Notes: generated by a model from the letters alone, not told the origin. 11,489 nucleotides of DNA from an uncultured Shinella sp. (GCA_946886325.1 CAMPIK010000027.1:1-11489), one strand, 5' to 3'. Numbered from the stretch's first letter, positions 1-9,000 are shown. Translations and numbers: made by a program.

Positions 1-1063
1 TTTCGGCCAGAGGCGTATCGGCAAGGATGCCGATGATGGCTTCGGCGATATCGAGAGGATCGAGACTTGTAACTGCTCCAGCGCCGGCGAGGGTTACTTC
101 GGGGAAATGGCAAGCCTCGGTAATGACCACCGGCGTACCGGTGGCGAGGGCCTCGGTGATCGCAATGCTGAAACCCTCCTGCCGGCTTGGCAGACAAAAA
201 CAAGCGGCGGAGACCAGGGCCTGAAGCTTGGTTTCGCCGTATAGCGGGCCGACCATGTAGACTCGCCATTCGAGCCCGAGCTGCCGTACGAGGTCGCGGA
301 AATCGTCTTCCGCCCCTCCGTCCGGCCCTGCCACGATCAGATCGACGTCGGGGCATTTCCCCGCGACGACCTTGAACGCGCTTGCCAGAAGGTCGAGCCC
401 TTTCTTGTAGTGCAGCCGCGACAGGAAGAGCACGAAGCGCCGGTCTGAGGGCAGGCCGATCAGGCTGGCGAAGTCCTGGGCGGACGGCAGATGCTCGAAC
501 TCCTCGACGAAAATCCCGTTCGGAATGATTTCGGCGGGCGCTTTGAGGCCAAGTGGCCGCATGAGGGCGACCTCGTCGCTGTTCAGTGCATGAATGAACG
601 CCGCATTGTCGAGCATCCGGCGGCAGCCGAGCGCCAGCGCCAGCCGCTTCTTCCGGGACTTCTGTGCGAGGCTCCAGATATCGAGCATTCCAGCAGGACA
701 GACGCAATATGACACGTCGTTTCGTGCCGCGATTGTCGCTGCGCAGACCAGGATCGGTTCCCATACGCCGTGCAGGTGCATGTGTTGGGCGTCAGCAAGA
801 ACCCGCGCCAGCAAGGCACGTGCCTTCAGGCACAAGATGGCCTCCACCATCCCCGCCGGCGGCAGGATGTGCCAGACGATGTTCGCAAAGCCGGGGATCA
901 TTCCTCCCAGCCGAGAAACCTGGGCGAGAGTCCGGTCATCCGCCTGACTCACGACATGAACGTCATGGCCCAGGCTTGCCTGTGCAGCGGCAAGTCGCAT
1001 GACCACTGCCTGAGGTCCACCTTTATCGGGGTCGATGGACGTGATGACGTGAACGATTTTCAT
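1..1063 (-). CDS. Glycosyltransferase, GT4-like, 3' end cut by window edge
   Basis: This is a GT-B fold sugar transferase, expected to add a sugar from a nucleotide donor to a lipid-linked or growing glycan at the cytoplasmic face of the inner membrane. Reading leftward from the ATG at 1061-1063, the frame stays open to the window edge, giving 354 complete codons. The N-terminus holds a glycine-rich acceptor loop (DKGGPQAVV, residues 13-21). Further on come HLHGVWEP (96-103), PNGIF (181-185), the donor-domain strand LSRLHYKKGLD (214-224), and the retaining-transferase block EGFSIAITEALATGTPVVIT (296-315), with its two glutamates E296 and E304 seven residues apart. GT4 enzymes usually run 360-420 residues, so only the C-terminal helix is probably missing. 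The start overlaps the stop of the next upstream gene as ATGA, and no strong Shine-Dalgarno is visible, which suggests translational coupling. The sugar and acceptor cannot be told from sequence. Confidence 0.9.
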   Translation of the reverse strand, partial: MKIVHVITSIDPDKGGPQAVVMRLAAAQASLGHDVHVVSQADDRTLAQVSRLGGMIPGFANIVWHILPPAGMVEAILCLKARALLARVLADAQHMHLHGVWEPILVCAATIAARNDVSYCVCPAGMLDIWSLAQKSRKKRLALALGCRRMLDNAAFIHALNSDEVALMRPLGLKAPAEIIPNGIFVEEFEHLPSAQDFASLIGLPSDRRFVLFLSRLHYKKGLDLLASAFKVVAGKCPDVDLIVAGPDGGAEDDFRDLVRQLGLEWRVYMVGPLYGETKLQALVSAACFCLPSRQEGFSIAITEALATGTPVVITEACHFPEVTLAGAGAVTSLDPLDIAEAIIGILADTPLAE

Positions 1064-2301
1064 CGGCCGGACCCGTGCTGCGCGTGAACTCTGGAAAGGA
1101 CGGCGAGAAGGCGGGCGCCATATTTGTCGACCGTGTGCTCCTGCGCGGCAAGCCGGGCGTTTGCCGACATCGCCGCCCGCACATCCTCGTTTTCTGCAAG
1201 GTGACGCACGGCATCGGCAATCGCCTGGGGATCGCGTGGCGGCACGATAAAGCCTTCGATACCATCGCGCACCACGCTACCGGTGCTGCAGGTCGTGATG
1301 ACCGGAAGGCCGGCTGCGAGTGCCTCGTACACTGCGGTTGCCGATCCCTCGCAGAGAGACGGCAGAAGGAACACGTCCGCCCAGCGGTATTCCTCGGCAA
1401 TGGCCGCGCGCGGGACAATGCCCCGCAGCTCTATCGACCGGGCGATCCGGCGACGAATCCCCGGAGGCAGCCGGTCCGGACCGGCCATCCGCATCCGGAC
1501 GGCGGTGCCGAGCCGTTCGGCAGCCTCGAGCACATAAGGGGAGCCTTTTCGAAGGCCTATTTCGCCAACTGTCAGAATTCGCAGCGGCCCGGGCATGCGA
1601 TGGGTGGGGGCAAGACGGCCCTCGGCATCGACTCCGTACGGCACGACGACGCAACGGTCTGCCGAGCCGCCTTCTGCAACGACATGGTCGCGGACAAACG
1701 GGGACGGGCAGACAATGCAATCCGCCAGCGCCCATTCGGCGCGCTCTCGGGCCGCAAATGTCCCGGCATGGGGGTTCGGCCGCGGGAGACCGGCCCAGTC
1801 CGGAAAGCGGCGCATTTCTTCCGAAAGAAGGCCTTCCACGATGTCTCGCGGGGCAATCATCTGCTCGACGGCGATCCACATGCCTTGCCGCTTGGCAACG
1901 CGCATCTGTTCGAGCGCGTCGCCGCTATAGGCATAAAGACCCGCCGCGTCGTGGAAGCCTCGGCTGGCGACAAGTTCTGAGAACCGGCTTCCGGCCCAGA
2001 CAGCATGCGAGGCCTCTTCTGCTGCATCCTGGATGCGCAGGCGCCGAAGAGCGGAGCGGACGCCGAAGAGCGGAAAGTCCGTGATCATTTTCGATGGAAT
2101 GCCGCTCGGAACCCGCCCGACAAGCCGCTGCACGGGCCGCGGCAACATCGCCTGGGGCATTTTTCGGAGAAGGGCTGGCCAGCTCTTGGTGCCGCAAATG
2201 TCGGTGAAGAAGTGCCGGAGCCGGCCTTCCTTTGCGAGAATTCGGGCGACGGCATAGTGCATGCGGGCACCAAGCTGACTGACGACGACCGTATCGTTCA
2301 T
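1060..2301 (-). CDS. Glycosyltransferase, GT4-like (413 aa)
   Basis: This is a predicted retaining GT-B glycosyltransferase, probably one step in assembling a surface polysaccharide repeat unit. The N-terminal acceptor domain is poorly recognisable beyond VVVSQLGARMHYAVARIL (residues 5-22). The C-terminal donor domain is clear: VPYGVD (220-225), VGEIGLRKGSPYVLEA (245-260), a WADVFLLPS strand (307-315), and the nucleotide-sugar binding block starting CEGSATAVYEALAAGLPVIT (317-336), in which E318 and E326 match the family's E-x7-E pair. DGIEGFIVPPRD (346-357) is the usual following loop. The length is normal for GT4. It is the middle gene of three leftward transferases. Its ATG overlaps the upstream stop as ATGA, and its own TGA overlaps the downstream ATG in the same way, a sign of a coupled operon. 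The donor sugar is unknown; GDP-fucose from the adjacent gmd/fcl pair is a contextual guess. Confidence 0.92.
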   Translation of the reverse strand: MNDTVVVSQLGARMHYAVARILAKEGRLRHFFTDICGTKSWPALLRKMPQAMLPRPVQRLVGRVPSGIPSKMITDFPLFGVRSALRRLRIQDAAEEASHAVWAGSRFSELVASRGFHDAAGLYAYSGDALEQMRVAKRQGMWIAVEQMIAPRDIVEGLLSEEMRRFPDWAGLPRPNPHAGTFAARERAEWALADCIVCPSPFVRDHVVAEGGSADRCVVVPYGVDAEGRLAPTHRMPGPLRILTVGEIGLRKGSPYVLEAAERLGTAVRMRMAGPDRLPPGIRRRIARSIELRGIVPRAAIAEEYRWADVFLLPSLCEGSATAVYEALAAGLPVITTCSTGSVVRDGIEGFIVPPRDPQAIADAVRHLAENEDVRAAMSANARLAAQEHTVDKYGARLLAVLSRVHAQHGSGR

Positions 2302-3560
2302 GATGGCCCCTGTTCCAGGATCACGGCGCCGACGGGAACGCGATCCGTTTCATCAAAGTCGCGAAGGAGGGTTTTCCACGTAACGAGTGCATGGTCATAG
2401 CCATAGTCGGCTTCGAGCGTCTTCCTCGCTGACGCTCCCATGTCTGCTACCCGTTCGGGCGAAGCAGCGAGATCGGTGATTGTGCGGGCAAGACCTTCGG
2501 CATCGCCGATACTGAAATTCACGCCGCAGCCGCGGGCATTGATGACATTGGCGACACTGCCCTTTGCGTCACCGATGAAAAGCGCCGGCCGGCCGGCGGC
2601 AAGGATGCCGTAGAATTTGCTCGGAATGATGCAATGTTCCAGGCGCGGAAGCAGCGAAACGACATGCAGGTCCGGCACACCAAGGCTGTCGGCGATGTAT
2701 TCCACCGGCTGCAGCGGCTTGAAATCGACATTGGCAAGACGCCGTTCCCGCACGGCGTCCAATACGGATGCAAGCTTGTAGCCGCCTCCGATCATGAGAA
2801 AACGAATGTCGAGGCGATCCCTCAACAGCGTCGCCGCGTCAATCAGGGTGGCGAATTCATGGGCCCGACCGAAATTGCCGGAATAGCCGACCACGAACTT
2901 GCCTTCGTAACCCCACGACATGCGGAGTCGATTCTTTTCCCTGGGAATGGGGAGGATCTCGGCTGCATCGGACCAGTGATGCAACACCCGGATACGATCC
3001 GCCGGCAAGCCGCGCGCCAACAGGTAGTCCGCCATTCGCTCCGTCGGGCAAATGGACAGTCGCGCACGGGCAATCGATCGATCGCGGAGCCAGACGGCCA
3101 ACCGCGCGAGTAAAGGAGCCTTGGCGAAAAGACCGAGTTCGATGGCCGTTTCGGGGAAGAGATCCATGATCCAGTTGACCATCACCCCGCCGCGCAGTCG
3201 GATAGCCAACGCGCAGCCGAGTGAGATCAGAGGGGGATCGGTGCAGACAACGACCACATCGTCACGCCTGACATTCCGGGCGAGCCAGGCAAAGGCCGCA
3301 GCATGGAAGGACAGGTAGTCAACGGCCCGGCCCGGCAGGCTGCCGCGCCCGAAGCGCGACGTGGAAAGCCGGACAATCTCTACGCCGGAACAGTTTTCCC
3401 GCGCGGCGAGCGTTGCGTCGGTGCGGTCATGGCAGGTGCGGCTGGCGACGATGGCGACATCGCCGCCCTGCCGCGCCAACCCGAAAGCAAGCGCGGACAC
3501 CATGCGGCTGGTTGCCGACTGGTCCGGATGGCCATAGCGATTGACGAATATCGTTCTCAT
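2298..3560 (-). CDS. Glycosyltransferase, GT4, WbuB/WcaI-like (420 aa)
   Basis: This is a predicted GT4 glycosyltransferase resembling the WbuB/WcaI group, which includes fucosamine and colanic-acid transferases. Family-like signatures in order are DQSATSRMVSALAFGLA near the N-terminus (residues 13-29), CTDPPLISLG (106-115), MDLFPETAIELG (132-143), LHHWSD (193-198), the donor-domain entry VVGYSGNFGRAHEF (223-236), and the late block SKFYGILAAGRPALFIG (314-330). The segment around 104-128 is hydrophobic and could touch the membrane. It is the first gene of the leftward transferase operon, so the operon promoter should lie upstream of 3560 in the 3561-3856 spacer. A purine-rich GGGGCGG sequence sits shortly before the ATG. 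Its stop overlaps the next gene's start as ATGA. Assignment to the glycosyltransferase class is strong; the specific sugar is inferred only from general similarity. Confidence 0.92.
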   Translation of the reverse strand: MRTIFVNRYGHPDQSATSRMVSALAFGLARQGGDVAIVASRTCHDRTDATLAARENCSGVEIVRLSTSRFGRGSLPGRAVDYLSFHAAAFAWLARNVRRDDVVVVCTDPPLISLGCALAIRLRGGVMVNWIMDLFPETAIELGLFAKAPLLARLAVWLRDRSIARARLSICPTERMADYLLARGLPADRIRVLHHWSDAAEILPIPREKNRLRMSWGYEGKFVVGYSGNFGRAHEFATLIDAATLLRDRLDIRFLMIGGGYKLASVLDAVRERRLANVDFKPLQPVEYIADSLGVPDLHVVSLLPRLEHCIIPSKFYGILAAGRPALFIGDAKGSVANVINARGCGVNFSIGDAEGLARTITDLAASPERVADMGASARKTLEADYGYDHALVTWKTLLRDFDETDRVPVGAVILEQGPS

Positions 3561-3856
3561 GAAGCCGCCCCGTTGCTCTGCGTGCCGGATACGATCCTGC
3601 CAGTACGCGTCCGGGCGGCAAGTTCTCCAAAGGCGCTAGCGGGGCATGACCGATCGCAACCGGTCTACGCCTTCCGGACGGCGCACATAGACCTTCGTTG
3701 TGCATGTCCGCGACTATGCCCAGATACGGAGGCTCGAAACGACTGATCGCCCCCAAACGACCACCTTGTCGCTGGGAACGCTTCATCGCTAACTCTCGGA
3801 CAACGGGTCGCGACTGGTCGTGACTGCCGCCTTCTTCCGAGAGAGCTAATTCCGCG
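3561..3856. other. Divergent intergenic spacer, transferase operon / gmd
   Basis: This 296-bp non-coding stretch separates the leftward transferase operon from the rightward gmd-fcl pair and must hold, or pass on, the promoters for both. Short frames run through it but none has a convincing start, ribosome site or recognisable product. A candidate rightward promoter lies at 3766-3794. I saw no good leftward -35/-10 pair and no nod-box-like block. A GAGAG tract at 3841-3845 sits 11 bases before the gmd ATG as a weak ribosome binding site. Confidence 0.6.
3766..3794 (+). promoter_or_regulatory. Candidate housekeeping promoter for gmd-fcl
   Basis: TTGTCG at 3766-3771 is followed by a 17-base spacer and CTAACT at 3789-3794. 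This resembles the alphaproteobacterial sigma-70 pattern CTTGAC-N17-CTATAT, with partial matches in both boxes. Transcription would start near 3801, leaving a leader of about 56 bases before the gmd ATG. This is pattern matching by eye in GC-rich DNA and has no independent support. Confidence 0.3.
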
Positions 3857-4927
3857 ATGGCTGAAAAAACTGCCTTGATTGTCGGCGTGACGGGCCAGGA
3901 CGGCTCCTATCTGACCGAGTTGCTCCTGTCCAAGGGATATCATGTACACGGACTGAAGCGCCGCTCGTCGTCCTTCAACACGGGCCGCGTCGATCACCTG
4001 TATGTCGACCCGCGATCGCCCGGCGTGCGGTTTCAAATGCACTTCGGCGACCTGACGGATGGGACGAATCTCTGCCGGGTTATTCAGGAAGTCAGCCCGG
4101 ACGAGATTTACAATCTTGGCGCACAGAGCCATGTGCAGGTCAGTTTCGACTCGCCGGAATACACCGCGAACACGGACGCGCTCGGCACGCTGCGTCTGCT
4201 GGAGGCCATGCGGCTCCTGAAGATGGGCAAGCAATGCCGCTTCTACCAGGCTTCAACCTCGGAATTGTTCGGCGGTATCATGGACACGCCGCAGCGCGAA
4301 AGCACCCCTTTTCACCCGCGCAGCCCCTATGCGGTCGCCAAGCTCTATGCCTATTGGACGACGGTCAACTATCGGGAAGCCTATGGTTTCCATGCCTCGA
4401 ACGGCATCCTCTTCAATCACGAGAGCCCGCGGCGGGGAGAGACCTTCGTCACCAGGAAGATCACCCGCGCGGTTGCGGCGATCGAGTGGGGATTGCAGGA
4501 AAAGCTCTACCTCGGCAACCTCGACGCCCGGCGCGACTGGGGACATGCCCGCGATTATGTCGAGGGCATGTGGCGGATCGTCCAGCAGGACAACCCGGAT
4601 GACTACGTGCTGGCGACCGGCGAGGCACATACCGTCCGGGAATTCGTCGAATGTGCCTTCGGTATCGTGGGAAAGACCATCGAGTGGAGCGGAGCGGGCG
4701 TTGAAGAGGTCGGCTACGACCGCGTGAGCGGGAACCCCCTCATCGAGATCGACCCACGTTATTTCCGTCCTGCAGAAGTCGACATTCTGCTCGGCGACGC
4801 AAGCAAGGCAAGGGATCGGCTCGGCTGGCGAAATACAGCGACATTCGAGGATCTCGTTTCGGAAATGGTGGATTCGGATTTGCGCCGGATTGTCAGGGAG
4901 GAAGGTCGCAATGATCTCCATGGGTGA
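3857..4927 (+). CDS. gmd: GDP-mannose 4,6-dehydratase
   Basis: Gmd converts GDP-D-mannose to GDP-4-keto-6-deoxy-D-mannose in the cytoplasm, the first committed step to GDP-L-fucose and also to GDP-rhamnose or GDP-perosamine. It is an extended short-chain dehydrogenase. The NADP-binding loop GVTGQDG is at residues 10-16, and [11 protein letters not shown] (34-44) is the family's cofactor and tetramer-contact segment. The catalytic set is T134 and E136 in [10 protein letters not shown] with the Y158-x3-K162 pair in [27 protein letters not shown] and [17 protein letters not shown] are strong Gmd signatures. At 356 residues it is close to the E. coli enzyme. The first ATG places the Rossmann loop correctly. 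The reductase gene overlaps its 3' end by 17 bases, which fixes the pathway branch to fucose. Rhizobial Nod-factor homologues are called noeL, but nothing nearby indicates a nod locus. Confidence 0.97.
   Translation: MAEKTALIVGVTGQDGSYLTELLLSKGYHVHGLKRRSSSFNTGRVDHLYVDPRSPGVRFQMHFGDLTDGTNLCRVIQEVSPDEIYNLGAQSHVQVSFDSPEYTANTDALGTLRLLEAMRLLKMGKQCRFYQASTSELFGGIMDTPQRESTPFHPRSPYAVAKLYAYWTTVNYREAYGFHASNGILFNHESPRRGETFVTRKITRAVAAIEWGLQEKLYLGNLDARRDWGHARDYVEGMWRIVQQDNPDDYVLATGEAHTVREFVECAFGIVGKTIEWSGAGVEEVGYDRVSGNPLIEIDPRYFRPAEVDILLGDASKARDRLGWRNTATFEDLVSEMVDSDLRRIVREEGRNDLHG
4897..4901 (+). promoter_or_regulatory. Ribosome binding site deciding the fcl start
   Basis: GGAGG at 4897-4901, within the longer AGGGAGGAAGG tract, lies 9 bases before the ATG at 4911. 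It therefore supports that ATG over the in-frame TTG at 4890 and the ATG at 4920. It lies inside the gmd coding sequence. Confidence 0.75.
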
Positions 4928-5900
4928 CAAGGCCACGGTGTCCTATGACCTGCGCAGAAAGCGCGTATGGGTCGCCGGGCACAATGGCATGGTGGGCTCG
5001 GCGTTGCTGCGCCGTCTCGAACAGGAACGTTGCGATATCCAGACCGTATCGCATGCGGAAGTCGATCTGACGCGACAAGCGGATACGGAAAGCTGGATGA
5101 GAAAGGCGCGACCGGAAGCGATATTCATCGCCGCGGCGCGGGTCGGCGGTATCGCTGCCAATGCCCGCTATCCCGCGGAATTCCTCTCGGAGAACGTGCT
5201 CATCCTGCTCAATATCATGAAGACCGCATCGGATCTCGGCGTCGAGAAGCTCATCTGCCTGGGGTCGAGCTGCATCTATCCGAAACATGCAGAGCAGCCC
5301 ATTTGCGAGGATGCGTTGCTGACGGGCAGCCTGGAGCCGACAAATGAGGCCTATGCGATCGCCAAGATCGCCGGCATCAAGCTTGCTGCCGCCTATGCCG
5401 AACAATACGGTCGCCGCTTCATCTCTGTCATGCCGACGAATCTCTATGGTCAGAACGACAATTTCGACCTGGACCACTCGCACGTCATACCCGCGCTGAT
5501 ACGCAAGATGCACGACGCCAGGGTCTCCCATCGCGATAGTGTCGTGGTCTGGGGGACAGGGACGCCACGGCGCGAATTCCTGCATGTCGATGACCTGGCG
5601 GATGCCTGCGTGTTCCTGATGAAAGGATACGAAAGCCCGAAACCGATCAATATCGGGTCCGGCGAGGAGATCACTATCGGGCAACTCGCTTTTCTGATTG
5701 CCGATGTCGTCGATTTCCGTGGCCACATTGTCTTCGATGCCTTCAAGCCGGATGGCACGCCTCGGAAGCTTCTGGACAGTTCGCGCCTTCGCGCCCTCGG
5801 CTGGTCGCACAAGATCGAACTTCGCTCAGGCATTCAGGAACTCTATGAGCGGTGGATGAACAGTGACCGCTGCCTCAACGCGTATCAGGAACATTCCTAG
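4911..5900 (+). CDS. fcl: GDP-L-fucose synthase (epimerase/reductase)
   Basis: This enzyme, also known as WcaG, performs the 3,5-epimerisation and NADPH-dependent 4-reduction of GDP-4-keto-6-deoxymannose to give GDP-L-fucose. With the start at 4911 it has 329 residues, near the 321 of the E. coli enzyme. The cofactor loop GHNGMVG is at residues 23-29, [10 protein letters not shown] at 75-84, the SSCIYPK motif at 119-125 carries the catalytic serine and a conserved cysteine (C121), and the Y148-x3-K152 pair is in [11 protein letters not shown]. Then come [12 protein letters not shown] with a conserved histidine in SHV (H191), and [17 protein letters not shown] (214-230). It overlaps gmd by 17 bases. 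The last codon runs straight into the terminal repeat of a RIME1-like element, which supplies the TAG stop, yet the protein is full length. Rhizobial Nod-factor homologues are called nolK; the setting here favours a polysaccharide role. Confidence 0.96.
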   Translation: MISMGDKATVSYDLRRKRVWVAGHNGMVGSALLRRLEQERCDIQTVSHAEVDLTRQADTESWMRKARPEAIFIAAARVGGIAANARYPAEFLSENVLILLNIMKTASDLGVEKLICLGSSCIYPKHAEQPICEDALLTGSLEPTNEAYAIAKIAGIKLAAAYAEQYGRRFISVMPTNLYGQNDNFDLDHSHVIPALIRKMHDARVSHRDSVVVWGTGTPRREFLHVDDLADACVFLMKGYESPKPINIGSGEEITIGQLAFLIADVVDFRGHIVFDAFKPDGTPRKLLDSSRLRALGWSHKIELRSGIQELYERWMNSDRCLNAYQEHS

Positions 5901-6003
5901 AGCATTTCCAGCCGAAGCGAAGTCGCTTCGGCGTCGGATAATGCGGCAGAAACAAAACACGAGAGCATCTGCGGTGAGCCGGATTTCACCGGAGATGCTC
6001 TAG
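5897..6003. repeat. RIME1-like two-palindrome intergenic element
   Basis: This 107-bp unit is bounded by 13-base imperfect inverted ends: CTAGAGCATTTCC at 5897-5909, and the reverse complement of 5991-6003, CTAGAGCATCTCC (12 of 13 match). Inside are two hairpins. The first has 10-base perfect arms at 5911-5920 and 5923-5932. The second has 16-base arms at 5962-5977 and 5986-6001 with one mismatch. The AGAGCAT core appears three times (5899-5905 and 5962-5968, plus inverted at 5995-6001). Size and the two-palindrome plan fit the RIME1 family of Rhizobium-specific intergenic mosaic elements; the family assignment is from memory of its architecture, not an alignment. It fills the whole gap between two convergent genes and provides both of their stop codons. 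Confidence 0.75.
5962..6001 (-). terminator. Possible terminator for the leftward sensor gene
   Basis: A 16-base-pair stem with one mismatch and an 8-base loop begins at the stop codon of the leftward gene. On the leftward strand it is followed by a T-rich stretch (GTGTTTTGTTTCTG, complement of 5948-5961). This resembles an intrinsic terminator, though the T run is interrupted. The hairpin is part of the RIME1-like element, so terminator function may be secondary. For rightward transcription from fcl neither hairpin has a following T run. Confidence 0.45.
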
Positions 6004-9000
6004 TCGCCGCTTTCTGCGGCCAGCACCAGCCTTGCCAATGCCGGCAGGGAACCCACTTCCGTTCGCTTCATGATGGCCGCTCGATGCGCTTCGACGGTGC
6101 GCTGGCTCAGGCCAAGATCCATTGCGATGATCTTGCTGGGCTGGCCGGTCAGCACCCGGTCCATTATCTCGCGCTGGCGTTCCGTCAAGCGCGCCAGCCG
6201 CGCCTGCGCGTCACGCTGCCGGAGCCCCTGCTTGCTGCTGTCCTGACTACGCTCCAGTGCCTGGGAAACACGCGACAGCAGTTCGGAGGGGCCGATCGGC
6301 TTCTCGATGAAGTCCGAAGCTCCCGCCTTCATTGCCAGGACGGCCGTCGCGATGTCGCCGGCCCCCGTGATCATGATGACGGGCAGAGTTAGCCCCCTGC
6401 CGCGGAGCGTTTGCAGGACGCCAAGGCCGCTCATTCCCGGCAACCGGACGTCCATCACCAGGCATCCGGGTTGCTGCGCATTGAAATTGGCGAGAAATAC
6501 CTCTCCGTCGGAAAAGGTCTGTACCCGGTGTCCGGCTGCCTCGAAGGTTGCCCGGAGAGCCTCGCGCGTTGGCAAGTCGTCGTCGACGATAGTGATCGCC
6601 GATGCGTCTGACAATGCTGGCCTCGGATCGTCTGGCTGCTGCTCGTCAAGCGGTATCGCATTCGAGCGCAGCACGAACTGGATTGCCTCCAGAAGTTCGC
6701 CAAGGCTGACGGGCTTCGGCATGTGAAGGCAGTCCTCGTCCGAGAGGACTTGCTGCGTTTCTGCCGAGATATCTCCTGTGAGAACGATCGCTGGAACCTG
6801 ACGACCGAGGATCGAACGCAACTGCTTGGTGACATCGATGCCACTCATCTCGTTCGGCAGATTGTAGTCGGCCAGAATAAGCGACGGGACCACCTTTTTG
6901 CTTGAGACGAGCTCGATCGCGGCGGAACCGTCGTTTGCGGCAAATACGGTGTGATGTTCATCGCGAAGCGCGATGTCGATCAGGCTACGGACCTTCTGGT
7001 CGTCTTCGATGACGAGGATCGTACCGTGCATCTGCGGTGCCTCGGTGCTGGCTGCGGTCGATCTCGGTTCCGGTTGCGGCTCTTCCCTTCCGAGCGCCAG
7101 CTGGATCGTGAACACCGAGCCCTTGCCCGAAACGGAGCGGACGTTGATCTTGTGGCCAAGCAGCAGGCCAAGACGCTTGACGATGGACAGGCCGAGACCG
7201 AGGCCAAGTTCCACTTCGGTCCCATCGTTGGCGGCCTGATGATACTCGTCGAAAATGGATTGGAGTTGGTGGGACGGAATGCCGATACCGCTGTCCCAGA
7301 CTTCTATGGACAGCGTATCCCTGTGACGTCGGCAACCGAGCAGGATCTTGCCTTTCCTGGTGTATTTGACTGCATTCGCCAGCAGGTTGCGGATCATCTG
7401 TTCAAGGAGGCGAGGATCGGTTCGCACCAGCAAGGACGATGGCACGAAGCGAAGGGAAATGCCCTTCTCCATGGCGCTGTAGCTGAACTCGTCGTTCAGC
7501 CGCTGCAGCACTTCATTGACCCTGCATGTCGCGATGCGTGGATAAACGGTACCTGCTTCGATCTGGTTGATATCGAGAAGGGCGTTGAGCATGCCGGACA
7601 TCGAATGGAGTGTATCCCGAAAGCTCCTGACGAACTTCCTGGCCTTTTCCCCTTCAACCGTCTTCTCCAGCAATCCCTGGAGAAGGACCAACGACTGCAG
7701 AGGTTGGCGCAGGTCATGGCTTGCCGCGGCGAGAAACCGCGATTTCGCAGCATTGGCGCGTTCGGCAGCGCGCTTCGCCCTGCCGAGCGCTTCATGCGCA
7801 TGGTGCTGTGTCGTCACATCTGCAAATGTGATGACGACGCCTTCCGTTCCGCCCTCTTGCGTCCGGTAGGGCATGACGCGGCGCAGGAACCAGTTGCCGC
7901 CTGCTGTTCTGACTTCCCGCTCCTTGTTGACGCTTCCCTTCAAGACCGCGGTGGCATCAGCGAGCAGTGCCGAGTCCGGCACACGAGAATTGAGGTCCGT
8001 CAGCGGGCGGCCGATATCTCCCAGGATAGCGTTGAAGATCGAGCGCGTTGCCGGGTTGAAGAAGCGGATATTCAGGTCGGGATCGAGGAAGATCGTGGCG
8101 ACGTCGGTGCTGTACAATACGTTTTCAAGATCATTTGCCGTCGCGCGCTGGCGCTCCAGCGCTTCCTGGAGCTGGGAATTCAGCGCTGTCAGCTCCTCGT
8201 TTAGAGACTGGAGTTCTTCCTTGGAGGTAAGGAGTTCCTCGTTGGCGGATTGGTATTCCTCATTTAGCGAAAGGGTTTCCGCATTGACCGCCTTTTGCTC
8301 CTCTGCCGTATTCTCCAGATCGCGGATCGCCGCATGCAGTTCCGTTCGGGTCGCAGAAAGTTCGCGTGCCAGCGCGTGCGAGTGCTCGTCGTGAACGAGG
8401 CTCGACGGGTCGCTCAATTGAGGTGGCTTCTCTGTGTCGAGGAAGCTCACAAGAAGGAGGTCCTCGCCGTCGATGGAAACCGGCTGCGCGACAATCTCGT
8501 AGTGCAACAGCATGTCGTCGGCGTCGTGATAGAACCCGGTCGAAACGGTGCGAACTTTCTCCTGAAAGGCGCGGTGGAGCGCGGAACGCAGCTTCGTGTG
8601 AATGCTGCGCGGTGTAACCGTAAAGATATCCTGCGTCGGATAGCCCGGTGCAATGCGCAGATAGCGCTGCACCGGTCCGAGCGAATAGAGATATTCATAC
8701 TTCCTGTTGATCAGCACCGTGGCTGGAGCATAGTTGTCGATGATCGTGCGGCGGCACAGCTCGGCGAGTGCGGCTTGCCGATTCGGGACGGGGTCTCGCT
8801 GCATGGGAGTCCTGACATTGTCTGACGCGTTGCTGGCAAAGACGAAGCGTCCACGTTGCCCTTTGCGGCGGAATATCCGTGAAGGCTTGTCGAGCACATC
8901 GAATCGGCTGCTATCGGGGCCAACGGTTTCCGTATTGCCGAGCAGCAGGATGCCGTTTTCATTGAGTGCGAAATGGCAAAGCGAAATGACGGTCGCCTGC

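Noticed and set aside
1075..1980. 301-codon rightward open frame opposite the middle glycosyltransferase
   Set aside because: The leftward frame encodes clear GT4 motifs. The rightward translation is Arg/Gly/His-rich with no family resemblance.
3775..3800. GGAAC at 3775-3779 as a general-stress (EcfG-type) -35 box
   Set aside because: No CGTT-like -10 follows at the expected distance; the bases there read CGGA.
3561..3856. Nod box upstream of gmd, which would make the pair noeL/nolK
   Set aside because: I saw no nod-box-like conserved block in the spacer, and the neighbours are polysaccharide-type transferases rather than nodulation genes.
4890..4910. TTG start for fcl at 4890
   Set aside because: It lies upstream of and within the Shine-Dalgarno tract itself. 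The ATG at 4911 has GGAGG at 9 bases and gives the normal family length.
4253..4936. 227-codon leftward open frame across gmd
   Set aside because: It is antisense to the catalytic part of an unmistakable gmd, with no ribosome site or domain.
5897..6003. CRISPR-like or insertion-sequence remnant
   Set aside because: There is a single unit, no array of spacers and no transposase. The two-palindrome plan fits a RIME-type intergenic repeat better.
6951..8204. 417-codon rightward open frame opposite the giant sensor gene
   Set aside because: It lies wholly antisense to the clearly conserved coiled-coil, PAS and kinase domains, its translation shows no recognisable domain, and long antisense frames are expected in GC-rich coding DNA.
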